Origin: Rikenellaceae bacterium
Lineage (GTDB): Bacteria; Bacteroidota; Bacteroidia; Bacteroidales; Rikenellaceae
Assembly (NCBI GenBank): GCA_020859875.1
Contig: JAJBVJ010000174.1
Coordinates: forward strand, 1 to 7,324
Reading direction: 5' to 3'
DNA: 7,324 bases
Shown one piece after another: positions 1 to 5,292 of the stretch. Numbering within the stretch: position 1 is the stretch's first letter; each line of letters starts with the position of its first letter. The position numbers and the translations under genes are program-made. The notes beneath the pieces are model-generated. The model was not told the DNA's origin, did not search any database, and saw nothing but the letters and a program-made list of their open reading frames with translations.

Positions 1-34
1 GGCGCGGCGGTGTCCTTTACCTTCGGTTTCCTCC

Positions 35-76
35 TTCGCACCTCGGCCATATGAGCAAGCTATATGGCCCTCGGTT
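35..76 (+). repeat. Left arm of 42-bp inverted repeat
   Basis: The reverse complement of this arm is found at 664-705 with one mismatch in 42 positions, enclosing 587 bp that include three of the repeat modules. The arm itself contains an 8-bp dyad, GGCCATAT and ATATGGCC, around a 9-base spacer, so it could fold alone as well as pair with the distant arm. Outside the arms, ACCTTCGGTTT at 19-29 is inverted at 815-825. Confidence 0.85.
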
Positions 77-91
77 TGGCGTCGGTTTACT

Positions 92-188
92 CCACTTTTG
101 GACAAGCAACCGACGAACGAAGCAAGAGCAGAGCCAAGCAAAGCTTGAACTATGCCTTGCAAGGAGGAGGAAAACGAAGTTAAAGTGG
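92..188 (+). repeat. Structured repeat module 1
   Basis: Order of parts: outer arm CCACTTT (92-98), left box CCGACGAACGAA (110-121), stem GCAAG (122-126), an inner hairpin CAAGC-AAA-GCTTG (135-147), closing stem CTTGC (156-160), purine-rich right box (161-184, starting AAGGAGGAGG), outer arm AAAGTGG (182-188). The right box is identical over 24 bp to that of module 2. The outer arms and the inner stem are both complementary, and both differ from module 2 by paired changes. Confidence 0.7.
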
Positions 189-284
189 AAAAGAAACAGC
201 ATTAAAACTACTCCTACGGGTAACAACAACGATGGGATATCATTCTCTACCGGCTCGCCTAATCGAGTGCAAGGTTTCTTCTAC

Positions 285-379
285 CTACTTTTGTCTTAAC
301 ACAACCGACGAACGAAGTATGAGCCAAGTAGCTTGCTGACTTGGCCATACAAGGAGGAGGAAAACGAAGTTAAAAGTAG
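285..379 (+). repeat. Structured repeat module 2
   Basis: Same architecture as module 1: outer arm CTACTTTT (285-292), left box CCGACGAACGAA (305-316), stem GTATG, bulged A and GCCAAG (317-328), an 11-base loop, closing strand CTTGGC then CATAC (340-350), purine box 351-374, outer arm AAAAGTAG (372-379). The inner stem is 11 bp with one bulge and is the strongest of the set. The sequence TACTTTTG at 286-293 also fits the Bacteroidota -7 box TAnnTTTG, so a plus-strand promoter here is possible but unproven. Confidence 0.7.
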
Positions 380-451
380 CAAAAAGTCAAGGCCTGACCG
401 GCTTTTCCCCGCCGAATGTTTACAGCTCGGGTTGCTAAAATCCTTTAACTC

Positions 452-468
452 GGATCGCTTTGCGATCC
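452..468. repeat. Perfect 7-bp hairpin, TTT loop
   Basis: GGATCGC-TTT-GCGATCC. It belongs to a set of short, nearly perfect stems with three-base loops: CGGCG-GTA-CGCCG (510-522), GAGGGCC-ATT-GGCCTTC (523-539, one G-T pair) and GTTAAAG-GGA-CTTTAAC (838-854). None is followed by a clear T run, so I do not call them terminators. Confidence 0.7.
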
Positions 469-582
469 TCAAACAGCTACGGATTTCTTACGCAACACCT
501 TCGCTCATTCGGCGGTACGCCGGAGGGCCATTGGCCTTCGGCGCTCGGCCTAAACTCTATTCCGGCGAAACCGACGCCCCAC

Positions 583-656
583 CCGACGAACGCAGTGCGA
601 GGAGAGGGAGCGACTGCTCATTATTCCGCACCAGGAGGAGGGAAAAGACAAAGTTT
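583..656 (+). repeat. Structured repeat module 3 (diverged)
   Basis: Left box CCGACGAACGCA (583-594), stem GTGCG (595-599), inner GAGC-GACT-GCTC hairpin (608-619), closing stem CGCAC (627-631), then the purine box starting CAGGAGGAGGG (632). The right part resembles but does not match modules 1 and 2. Clear outer arms of the CTACTTTT type are missing; a weak AAACT (552-556) with AGTTT (652-656) pair is the only candidate. Confidence 0.6.
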
Positions 657-663
657 TTAACTT

Positions 664-705
664 AACCGAGGGCCATAGAGCTTGCTCATATGGCCGAGGT
701 GCGAA
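664..705 (-). repeat. Right arm of 42-bp inverted repeat
   Basis: Inverted copy of 35-76, 41 of 42 positions identical. The single difference weakens the internal dyad seen in the left arm. It is followed directly by the degenerate module beginning CTGACGAACGAA at 706. Confidence 0.85.
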
Positions 706-758
706 CTGACGAACGAAACGAGAGCAAAGCCAAGCGAAGCTTGAGCTATGCCCCGCAA

Positions 759-829
759 CCGACGCAGGAGCGAGTGCCCGCGGGCTCGCACTCGAAGCCG
801 AGCGACAAGGAGCAAAACCGAAGGTTAAC
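759..829 (+). repeat. Structured repeat module 4 (degenerate)
   Basis: Begins CCGACG (759-764), then a 7-bp stem CGAGTGC (771-777) with GCACTCG (788-794), and a right box starting AAGGAGC at 807 that resembles the AAGGAGG boxes of the other modules. Between stem and box lie 12 extra bases, unlike modules 1-3. A second degenerate left box, CTGACGAACGAA (706-717), lies upstream, with hairpin CAAGC-GAA-GCTTG (731-743). This looks like two decayed or fused modules. Confidence 0.45.
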
Positions 830-882
830 TTGAAGGAGTTAAAGGGACTTTAACCGAAGCTTGAGCTCTGCCCCGCCGGAGC

Positions 883-914
883 TCGTTGTAAAGCACGCTC
901 GGGCTTTACAACGA
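883..914 (-). terminator. Hairpin just after dut stop, likely transcript end
   Basis: A perfect 12-bp stem, TCGTTGTAAAGC (883-894) with GCTTTACAACGA (903-914), and an 8-base loop. On the minus strand it begins one base after the dut stop codon. Placement and strength suggest a transcription terminator or a 3'-end protecting structure. No T run follows on the minus strand, so a classical intrinsic terminator is not fully supported. Confidence 0.5.
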
Positions 915-915
915 A

Positions 916-1350
916 TTACTCCCTACCTGTATGTCCGAATCCACCCGTACCCCGGGCGGTGTCGGAAAGTTCTCCGGCCTCTTCCCACTCGGCGCGTTCG
1001 TGACGCGCCAGCACCAGCTGGGCGATTCTCTCCCCGGGATTCAGGATAAACTCTTCGGAAGAGATGTTTGCAAGAATTATCTTGATCTCCCCGCGGTAGT
1101 CCGCGTCGATCGTTCCCGGGGAGTTGAGCACCGTAAGGCCGAACTTCGCGGCCATGCCGCTGCGGGGCCTGACCTGAATTTCGTATCCTTCCGGTATCTC
1201 GACAAAGAGCCCCGTGGGCACCATAGCCCTTTGGAGCGGCCCGAGGGTGAGGGAATCATCTATATTTGCCCGCACGTCGAGCCCGGCGGCAAGCTCCGAC
1301 TGGTAACGCGGCAATTCGAAGGCCGATCTGTTAATAACTTTTACTTTCAT
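916..1350 (-). CDS. dut: dUTP diphosphatase (dUTPase)
   Basis: Hydrolyses dUTP to dUMP and pyrophosphate in the cytoplasm, keeping uracil out of DNA and supplying dUMP for thymidylate synthesis. The 144-residue product has the usual length of the trimeric family and all five motifs in order: AAGLDVRA (21-28), RPRSGMAAKFGL (61-72), GTIDADYRGE (79-88) with the catalytic Asp region, RIAQLV (108-113) and the C-terminal P-loop-like RGTGGFGHTGR (133-143). The last has His where Ser is common. The open frame extends 40 codons upstream to 1470, but that part is not dUTPase-like, and MKVKVIN at 1350 is the normal family N-terminus. It lies downstream of the flippase on the same strand, with a 255-bp gap holding three palindromic elements, the last five bases before the start. 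A shared transcript is possible; the gap suggests dut may also have its own control. Confidence 0.96.
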   Translation of the reverse strand: MKVKVINRSAFELPRYQSELAAGLDVRANIDDSLTLGPLQRAMVPTGLFVEIPEGYEIQVRPRSGMAAKFGLTVLNSPGTIDADYRGEIKIILANISSEEFILNPGERIAQLVLARHERAEWEEAGELSDTARGTGGFGHTGRE

Positions 1351-1355
1351 ATTTT

Positions 1356-1371
1356 TGTACCATTTATTACA
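1356..1371. promoter_or_regulatory. 16-bp palindromic element, copy 3 (dut-proximal)
   Basis: TGTACCATTTATTACA; one mismatch to the copy at 1463-1478. It ends five bases upstream of the dut ATG, a place where a bound repressor or an RNA fold would block initiation. The dyad is weakened here by the C at position 5. Operator function is inference. Confidence 0.45.
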
Positions 1372-1462
1372 GTTTTTTCTAAATAGTCCTGTTTCCCCAT
1401 CCTGTCCATATCCCGTCGGGTTTTTTATCCGTGCCGGGAATACTCGAATCCCTGTTTTATTT

Positions 1463-1478
1463 TGTAACATTTATTACA
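1463..1478. promoter_or_regulatory. 16-bp palindromic element, copy 2
   Basis: TGTAACATTTATTACA, with arms TGTAA and TTACA. It lies midway in the flippase-dut gap, 107 bp from copy 3 and 132 bp from copy 1 (start to start). Sequence flanking the copies is not obviously conserved beyond A/T runs, although both intervals contain CCTGTTTC and a nearby CCATA and ATCCCG or TCCCG, hinting at a duplicated unit. Confidence 0.5.
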
Positions 1479-1594
1479 TGAAAATGGCTAAAAGCAGCCA
1501 AAATGCCAGTACATATATATTCGCAAATAAGGGAAACATACACCTGTTTCGTCGGCTCGAACAGGGCCATAAATCAATTTATCCCGCACTATAT

Positions 1595-1610
1595 TGTAAC
1601 ATTTGTTACA
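1595..1610. promoter_or_regulatory. 16-bp palindromic element, copy 1 (over flippase stop)
   Basis: TGTAACATTTGTTACA; the dyad extends to 9-bp perfect arms (1593-1601 and 1604-1612) around TT. It contains the flippase stop codon (1606-1608). On the plus strand it is followed by T residues, but no plus-strand gene ends here, so a terminator reading in that direction has no obvious client. Confidence 0.5.
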
Positions 1611-3078
1611 ATTTTTTCCGGAAAACAGATTTTATGTCTATCCGCTCGAGCGATACAGCCATTATGGCGAATGTAGCCAGCAAAGCCGTATTGACCGTAT
1701 ATTTCAATATTTGCGGCAGGTGGGCACTCAATAGTCCGCAGCCGTATATCAGGGCCCCGGCCCCCGCATATATCCCGATCCTTTTAAGATCGTAGGGCGT
1801 GGGACAGTACCTTCGGTTCAGCACGTAGCTCAGTACCGCCATCGCCGCTTCGCAGGAGAGTCTTGCAAGTGCCGCCCCGTATATTCCAAGCGCGGGAACA
1901 AGCATTATATTGAAGACCACCGTAAATACAAGACCTGTCCCCGTCACCAGCAGGGCGAACGAAGTGCGCGACATCTGTTTATACCAGAACGACAGGTTGA
2001 GCACCACCCCCGAGAGTATGTTCCCGATGAGCACCACCGGTAGGATATACATCCCCTCCCTGAATGCGGGCCCCACGAGTAGCCGGAAAAGGTCGGTAAA
2101 GAGCGTAATCCCGAGGAAGATGCCGACCGAGACGATAATAAAGTACTTCATCGCTTCGGCATTGGTACGCACGAAGTCCTCCTTTTTGAAATCGGCCAGG
2201 AAAAAGGGCTCGGCTGCCAGCCGGTACATCTGGGTGAACAGCAGCAGTATTACCCCGATCTTTACCACCGCCCCGTAAACCCCGAGCGCCTGCATGGCCA
2301 CGTCGGAGGGCATCAGGTACTTGATCATCTGCCTGTCGATGAACTCGTTTGCCGTTCCGGCAATGCCACTCAGCAGCAGCGGAAGGCTGTACAGCAGGAT
2401 CGAACGCAGGATCCCTGCAGAGGGTTTTATCTTCACTCCCCGTAGCGTGGGCAGGAGCATGAATACCGTGACGAAACTGACGATAAGATTGCCGAGCAGA
2501 TAGTAACCCGGCCCGAAGGCGGGATCGTACAGGCCGGTCATTATCCCGCGGGCGGCGAGCGCGGGAAGTCCCGAATAGAAGAAGATGCATAAAACGATCG
2601 TAAGGGCCACCGACAAACACCTCACCAGAACGTATGTCCCGGCCCGGCCCCGCTCCCGGAGCCGTGCATAGGGGACGGCGGTAAAGGCATCGAGTGCGAT
2701 AATCCCCGCGGTCATAAGGATAAATGACGGGAATTCGGTATATCCGGTGGCCGAGGCGATGGCCCCGCGAAAAAGGAATACCAGGGTCACGAAAACGAGC
2801 GACGCGGTGGCAACGGCCGTCCAGACGGTCGAAAATACCCTCTCTTTTTCCAGTATGCTACCCGCTTTACCCGCAAAACGGAAGTAGCCCGATTCGAGTC
2901 CCATGGTGAGCACAACCAGGGCGAAAGGTATGAGCGAGTAGAGGTCTGTGATAACCCCGTACTCTCCTTCGGAAAGGACACGGGTGATGTAGGGTGTAAG
3001 CAGGTAGTTGAGCATCCGCGCAACGATACTGCTCACTCCGTAAACGGCCGTCTGTCCTGCCAAGATACGAATCGACAT
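1606..3078 (-). CDS. Oligosaccharide flippase / polysaccharide export membrane protein (Wzx/MVF type)
   Basis: Predicted inner-membrane flippase that moves lipid-linked sugar units for surface polysaccharide or LPS assembly. The 490-residue product has about 14 hydrophobic segments, roughly at residues 9-30, 40-62, 83-105, 116-136, 149-170, 190-212, 225-245, 262-286, 313-335, 345-365, 373-395, 398-418, 432-452 and 456-478, separated by short charged loops. The N-terminal LAGQTAVYGVSSIVARMLNY and the mid-protein NEFIDRQMIKYLMP resemble the polysaccharide-synthesis family of the MOP exporters. I start at ATG 3078 (MSIRIL); a TTG three codons earlier (3087) is possible but sits inside a -7-like box. 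No glycosyltransferase genes flank it, so its sugar substrate cannot be inferred. dut follows on the same strand. Confidence 0.9.
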   Translation of the reverse strand: MSIRILAGQTAVYGVSSIVARMLNYLLTPYITRVLSEGEYGVITDLYSLIPFALVVLTMGLESGYFRFAGKAGSILEKERVFSTVWTAVATASLVFVTLVFLFRGAIASATGYTEFPSFILMTAGIIALDAFTAVPYARLRERGRAGTYVLVRCLSVALTIVLCIFFYSGLPALAARGIMTGLYDPAFGPGYYLLGNLIVSFVTVFMLLPTLRGVKIKPSAGILRSILLYSLPLLLSGIAGTANEFIDRQMIKYLMPSDVAMQALGVYGAVVKIGVILLLFTQMYRLAAEPFFLADFKKEDFVRTNAEAMKYFIIVSVGIFLGITLFTDLFRLLVGPAFREGMYILPVVLIGNILSGVVLNLSFWYKQMSRTSFALLVTGTGLVFTVVFNIMLVPALGIYGAALARLSCEAAMAVLSYVLNRRYCPTPYDLKRIGIYAGAGALIYGCGLLSAHLPQILKYTVNTALLATFAIMAVSLERIDIKSVFRKKL

Positions 3079-3084
3079 ACCCCA

Positions 3085-3092
3085 CAAAGGTA
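3085..3092 (-). promoter_or_regulatory. Putative -7 box of the flippase gene
   Basis: Minus-strand TACCTTTG fits the Bacteroidota -7 consensus TAnnTTTG and ends six bases before ATG 3078. Transcription would start at or next to the start codon, giving a leaderless or near-leaderless mRNA. No good TTTG at the -33 distance is visible. Confidence 0.5.
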
Positions 3093-3215
3093 GGGATAAA
3101 TTTATTTTACGGAAGATAATTCACGCGCTATAATATTAGGCGGCCGTCTCCTGCAAGGGGAACTTTCCCACGCGGGCCGATTACCAAATGCCGGGATAAC
3201 GGGATGTTCCGTGTC

Positions 3216-3262
3216 GACCGCTCCCGTAAAAGGGCGGGGCCGGCCGGCGGGAGCAGGCGGTC
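3216..3262. repeat. Long GC-rich stem-loop with 4-base bulge
   Basis: GACCG then CTCCCG (3216-3226) pairs with CGGGAG (3248-3253) and CGGTC (3258-3262), with CAGG bulged between the two right-hand segments. The 21-base interior is G/C-rich and could fold further. TCCTTTTC follows on the plus strand, too weak for a confident terminator. It may be part of an RNA leader or simply a palindrome in a GC-rich spacer. Confidence 0.5.
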
Positions 3263-3420
3263 TCCTTTTCGGGCTTTCGACACTCGGCCTTCATCCGCGA
3301 GGCGGGAACGGCTGCCCGGGGTGTATGCAACCGGCCGTCTCCGGTGTATAAATTTTCCGTAATGGGAAAGCGGATTTCCTATTATACCGGTGGTGTACGA
3401 GAGGTCCGGCAGGTAAGCCA

Positions 3421-3436
3421 TTTTTTGCTACTTTTG
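3421..3436. repeat. Module-end-like sequence containing a TAnnTTTG box
   Basis: TTTTTTGCTACTTTTG. On the minus strand AAAAGTAGCAAAAA matches the right end of module 2 (372-385), 3 kb away. On the plus strand TACTTTTG (3429-3436) fits the -7 consensus and could drive holB with a leader of about 185 bases, but no -33 element is evident. It could be a solo end of the module family or a promoter fortuitously alike. Confidence 0.4.
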
Positions 3437-3625
3437 TGTCGGGAGAAACATATGGACGACCGCCTTCCCCTCCGCAGGAAATATCCGTTGTATTTCGGAT
3501 AAGGGCAAAAGGCGCCGGCTGAGCTCCCGGTAATAGCCGGGACGGAAAAAGGGGAGAGCCCGGGCAATAAAATCGGTTCACCGGCGGTTTTTCCGGTAGC
3601 GGACATTATACCATATAAAAAGAAG

Positions 3626-4771
3626 ATGCGTTTCGCAGATGTTATAGGACACTCTGAGTTGAAGGCTCGGCTTGCGGTGGGAGCCGCCGCGGGCAGGTTC
3701 GGCCATGCCCTTCTGTTTTCGGGGCGAAACGGCCACGGAACCCTCCCGCTGGCCCATGCTTTCGCCCAGCTGGTAAACTGCGAGGCACCTTCCGGCGGCG
3801 ACTCCTGCGGGGTGTGTTCCTCGTGTGTAAAGACCGCCAATCTCGCCCATCCCGACCTGCATTTCGTATTCCCGGTTGCCGGCACTCGGGGAAATTCGTC
3901 CGCGAAGGCCACAAGCGACCTCTATATAAAACAGTGGCGCGAACTCTATACCGCCACCGGCGGGTACTTTGCCGAGGCCGACTGGTACCGTGCCATGGAG
4001 ATCGAGAACCAGCAGGGCTTCATCTCCCGGGCGGAGGCGGACGAGATGATCCGCAAACTCTCTTTCAAACCCTTCGAGAAGGGCTACAAGGTGATGGTGG
4101 TATGGCTTCCCGAGAAGATGAGGGTAGAGGCGGCCAACGCCCTGCTGAAGATACTGGAGGAGCCCTGGGAGAAAACCCTATTCTTGATGGTGAGCGAGTC
4201 CCCTTCGAAACTGCTGCCCACGATAACCTCGCGCCTTCAGGAGATTCATGTCCCGGGAATCGACGACGGCGCTGTAAGGGCTTTCCTGGAAACCCGGGCG
4301 CAGCTGTCGGCCGACAGGCTCGACAGTGCAGTGAAACTTGCCCGCGGAGATATTTTCGAGGCCCTCTCCATCGCCGTGGGCGACGGGGATGCCGACCGGG
4401 AATTTTTCGAACTCTTCGCCGCCCTGATGCGCCTCTCGTACAACGACCGCCACATGGAGCTGCTGGACTGGGGCGAACGCGTGGCTTCGATGGGCCGCGA
4501 ACAGCAGAAGCGTTTTCTGGGCTACTGCCTGGCCATGCTCCGGGAGAACTATATTCTCGGTGCGGGGATGGAACAAATTGCCTACCTTTGCGGACAGGAA
4601 CTCGATTTCAGCCGCCGGTTCAGCCCTTTCATCGGCAACCACAATGTGGAACCGCTGCTGGAAGAGATCGAGTCGGCGGTGGCCCAGATCGGACAGAACG
4701 GCAACCCGCGGATAATATTCCCCCATTTCGCCCTTTCGGTGAGTAAACTCATAACGAGGGTAAATGGCTGA
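3626..4771 (+). CDS. holB: DNA polymerase III subunit delta' (clamp loader)
   Basis: Non-catalytic AAA+-fold subunit of the clamp-loader complex that places the sliding clamp on primed DNA. The 381-residue product begins MRFADVIGH with HALLFSG at residues 27-33. The P-loop position reads GRNGHGTL (33-40), with no GK[ST], and the Walker B position reads VVWLPEKM instead of hhhhDE, fitting an ATP-inactive delta' rather than a DnaX protein. Four cysteines (52, 61, 64, 67) fit the usual zinc module. NALLKILEEP (171-180) and the sensor-1 region ending TITSR (199-203) are classic; the common SRC reads SRL here. A weak A-rich ribosome site (AAAAAGAAG) precedes the ATG. The 3' end overlaps folK by 8 bp, so the two are co-transcribed and probably translationally coupled. 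Confidence 0.94.
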   Translation: MRFADVIGHSELKARLAVGAAAGRFGHALLFSGRNGHGTLPLAHAFAQLVNCEAPSGGDSCGVCSSCVKTANLAHPDLHFVFPVAGTRGNSSAKATSDLYIKQWRELYTATGGYFAEADWYRAMEIENQQGFISRAEADEMIRKLSFKPFEKGYKVMVVWLPEKMRVEAANALLKILEEPWEKTLFLMVSESPSKLLPTITSRLQEIHVPGIDDGAVRAFLETRAQLSADRLDSAVKLARGDIFEALSIAVGDGDADREFFELFAALMRLSYNDRHMELLDWGERVASMGREQQKRFLGYCLAMLRENYILGAGMEQIAYLCGQELDFSRRFSPFIGNHNVEPLLEEIESAVAQIGQNGNPRIIFPHFALSVSKLITRVNG

Positions 4772-5279
4772 GTCGGCCCTACTGGTAACGGGTAGCAACC
4801 TCGGGGATAGGGAGCGCAACCTCGAGGCGGCCCGGGAACTGGTCGGGGCGCGGTGCGGCAGGGTGGTTGCAGTGTCGGGGATTTATGAGAGTGCCCCGTG
4901 GGGAGATGTCCGGGGAGTGGATGGCCTGCCGGCGGGCAGTTTCCTTAACCAGGCCCTCAGGGTCGAAACCCGGCTGGAGCCCCTCGAGTTATTGGATGCG
5001 CTCCAATCCATCGAGACGCAGATGGGGCGCCGCAAAAGCCCGGGGGACGGCGGGGGTGGAAAGCGGCAGGAATATTTGTCGAGGATAATAGACATAGATA
5101 TAATATTTTACGGAGAGAGGATCATTGACCATGACCGCCTGAGGGTGCCCCATCCCCTGGCTTCGCAGAGGGAATTCGTCCTTCGGCCCGTGGCCGAAAT
5201 TGCCGGGGATTTCCACCACCCTATATTCGGGGCCACCGCGGACGAGATGTTGGAAAGACTCACCGGGAAGAAAAAGTAA
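4764..5279 (+). CDS. folK: 2-amino-4-hydroxy-6-hydroxymethyldihydropteridine pyrophosphokinase (HPPK)
   Basis: Transfers pyrophosphate from ATP to 6-hydroxymethyl-7,8-dihydropterin, the step before dihydropteroate synthase in folate synthesis; cytoplasmic. The 171-residue product is of normal single-domain length. It carries GSNLGDR (10-16), YESAPWG (41-47), FLNQALRVET (60-69), IETQMGR (83-89), the magnesium-binding RIIDIDIIFYG (107-117; Asp110 and Asp112) and VPHPLASQREFVLRPVAEI (128-146) with the conserved His and Arg. A Gly-rich stretch (SPGDGGGGKRQ, 92-102) sits in the mobile loop before the catalytic motif and looks slightly extended. There is no fused folB or folP domain. It overlaps the end of holB (shared ATGGCTGA) and is followed 13 bp later by a lipoprotein gene. 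Confidence 0.95.
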   Translation: MAESALLVTGSNLGDRERNLEAARELVGARCGRVVAVSGIYESAPWGDVRGVDGLPAGSFLNQALRVETRLEPLELLDALQSIETQMGRRKSPGDGGGGKRQEYLSRIIDIDIIFYGERIIDHDRLRVPHPLASQREFVLRPVAEIAGDFHHPIFGATADEMLERLTGKKK

Positions 5280-5292
5280 ATCATGGTATGCC

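Larger units (their letters stand above)
1..915. other. Gene-free, repeat-rich intergenic region
   Basis: No reading frame here looks like a protein gene; the open frames are short, overlap on both strands and run through repeats. The stretch is built from related modules (92-188, 285-379, 583-656, 759-829), short palindromes with loops of about three bases, and a 42-bp inverted repeat (35-76 with 664-705). An 11-bp pair (19-29 with 815-825) lies outside that inverted repeat. A 47-bp direct repeat with several substitutions links 110-156 and 706-752, and a third partial copy of its end (AAGCTTGARCTMTGCC) lies at 857-872. The sections 190-284 and 380-450 show little beyond this. I infer a non-coding, structured and duplicated region; I cannot tell whether it is transcribed. 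Confidence 0.75.
3093..3625. other. GC-rich divergent intergenic region without a credible gene
   Basis: This stretch separates the divergent flippase and holB starts. Open frames on the minus strand (for example 3128-3421 and 3291-3581) overlap, are Arg/Pro/Gly-rich and resemble no family I know. It contains a bulged GC-rich hairpin (3216-3262), a smaller ACCGG-CCGTCT-CCGGT hairpin (3330-3345), the 10-mer GGCCGTCTCC twice (3142-3151 and 3333-3342) and a module-like end at 3421-3436. A regulatory or small-RNA role is open; nothing proves one. Confidence 0.6.

Noticed and set aside
333..665. Plus-strand open frames through the repeats (also 460-660)
   Set aside because: They translate repeat modules and palindromes, overlap each other, lack a ribosome site and show no domain; likely spurious.
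92..829. CRISPR array
   Set aside because: Modules are unequal in length, irregularly spaced, have changing stems and no constant repeat-spacer rhythm; no cas gene nearby.
1351..1470. N-terminal extension of dut by 40 codons (start at 1470)
   Set aside because: The extra residues do not resemble dUTPase, contain two of the palindromic elements in DNA, and the family's usual N-terminus starts at 1350.
1593..1618. Intrinsic terminator on the plus strand
   Set aside because: The dyad followed by T residues has the right shape, but the stem is A/T-rich and no plus-strand gene precedes it; two more copies lie in the same gap.
3079..3087. TTG start for the flippase
   Set aside because: It would overlap the TAnnTTTG box; ATG 3078 is the better start codon and gives a normal N-terminus.
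3128..3581. Minus-strand open frames in the flippase-holB spacer
   Set aside because: Arg/Pro/Gly-rich overlapping frames typical of GC-rich non-coding DNA; no motif or initiation signal.
5200..5292. Earlier in-frame start of the lipoprotein gene
   Set aside because: It lies within folK and would place non-signal sequence before the hydrophobic signal that begins at 5293.
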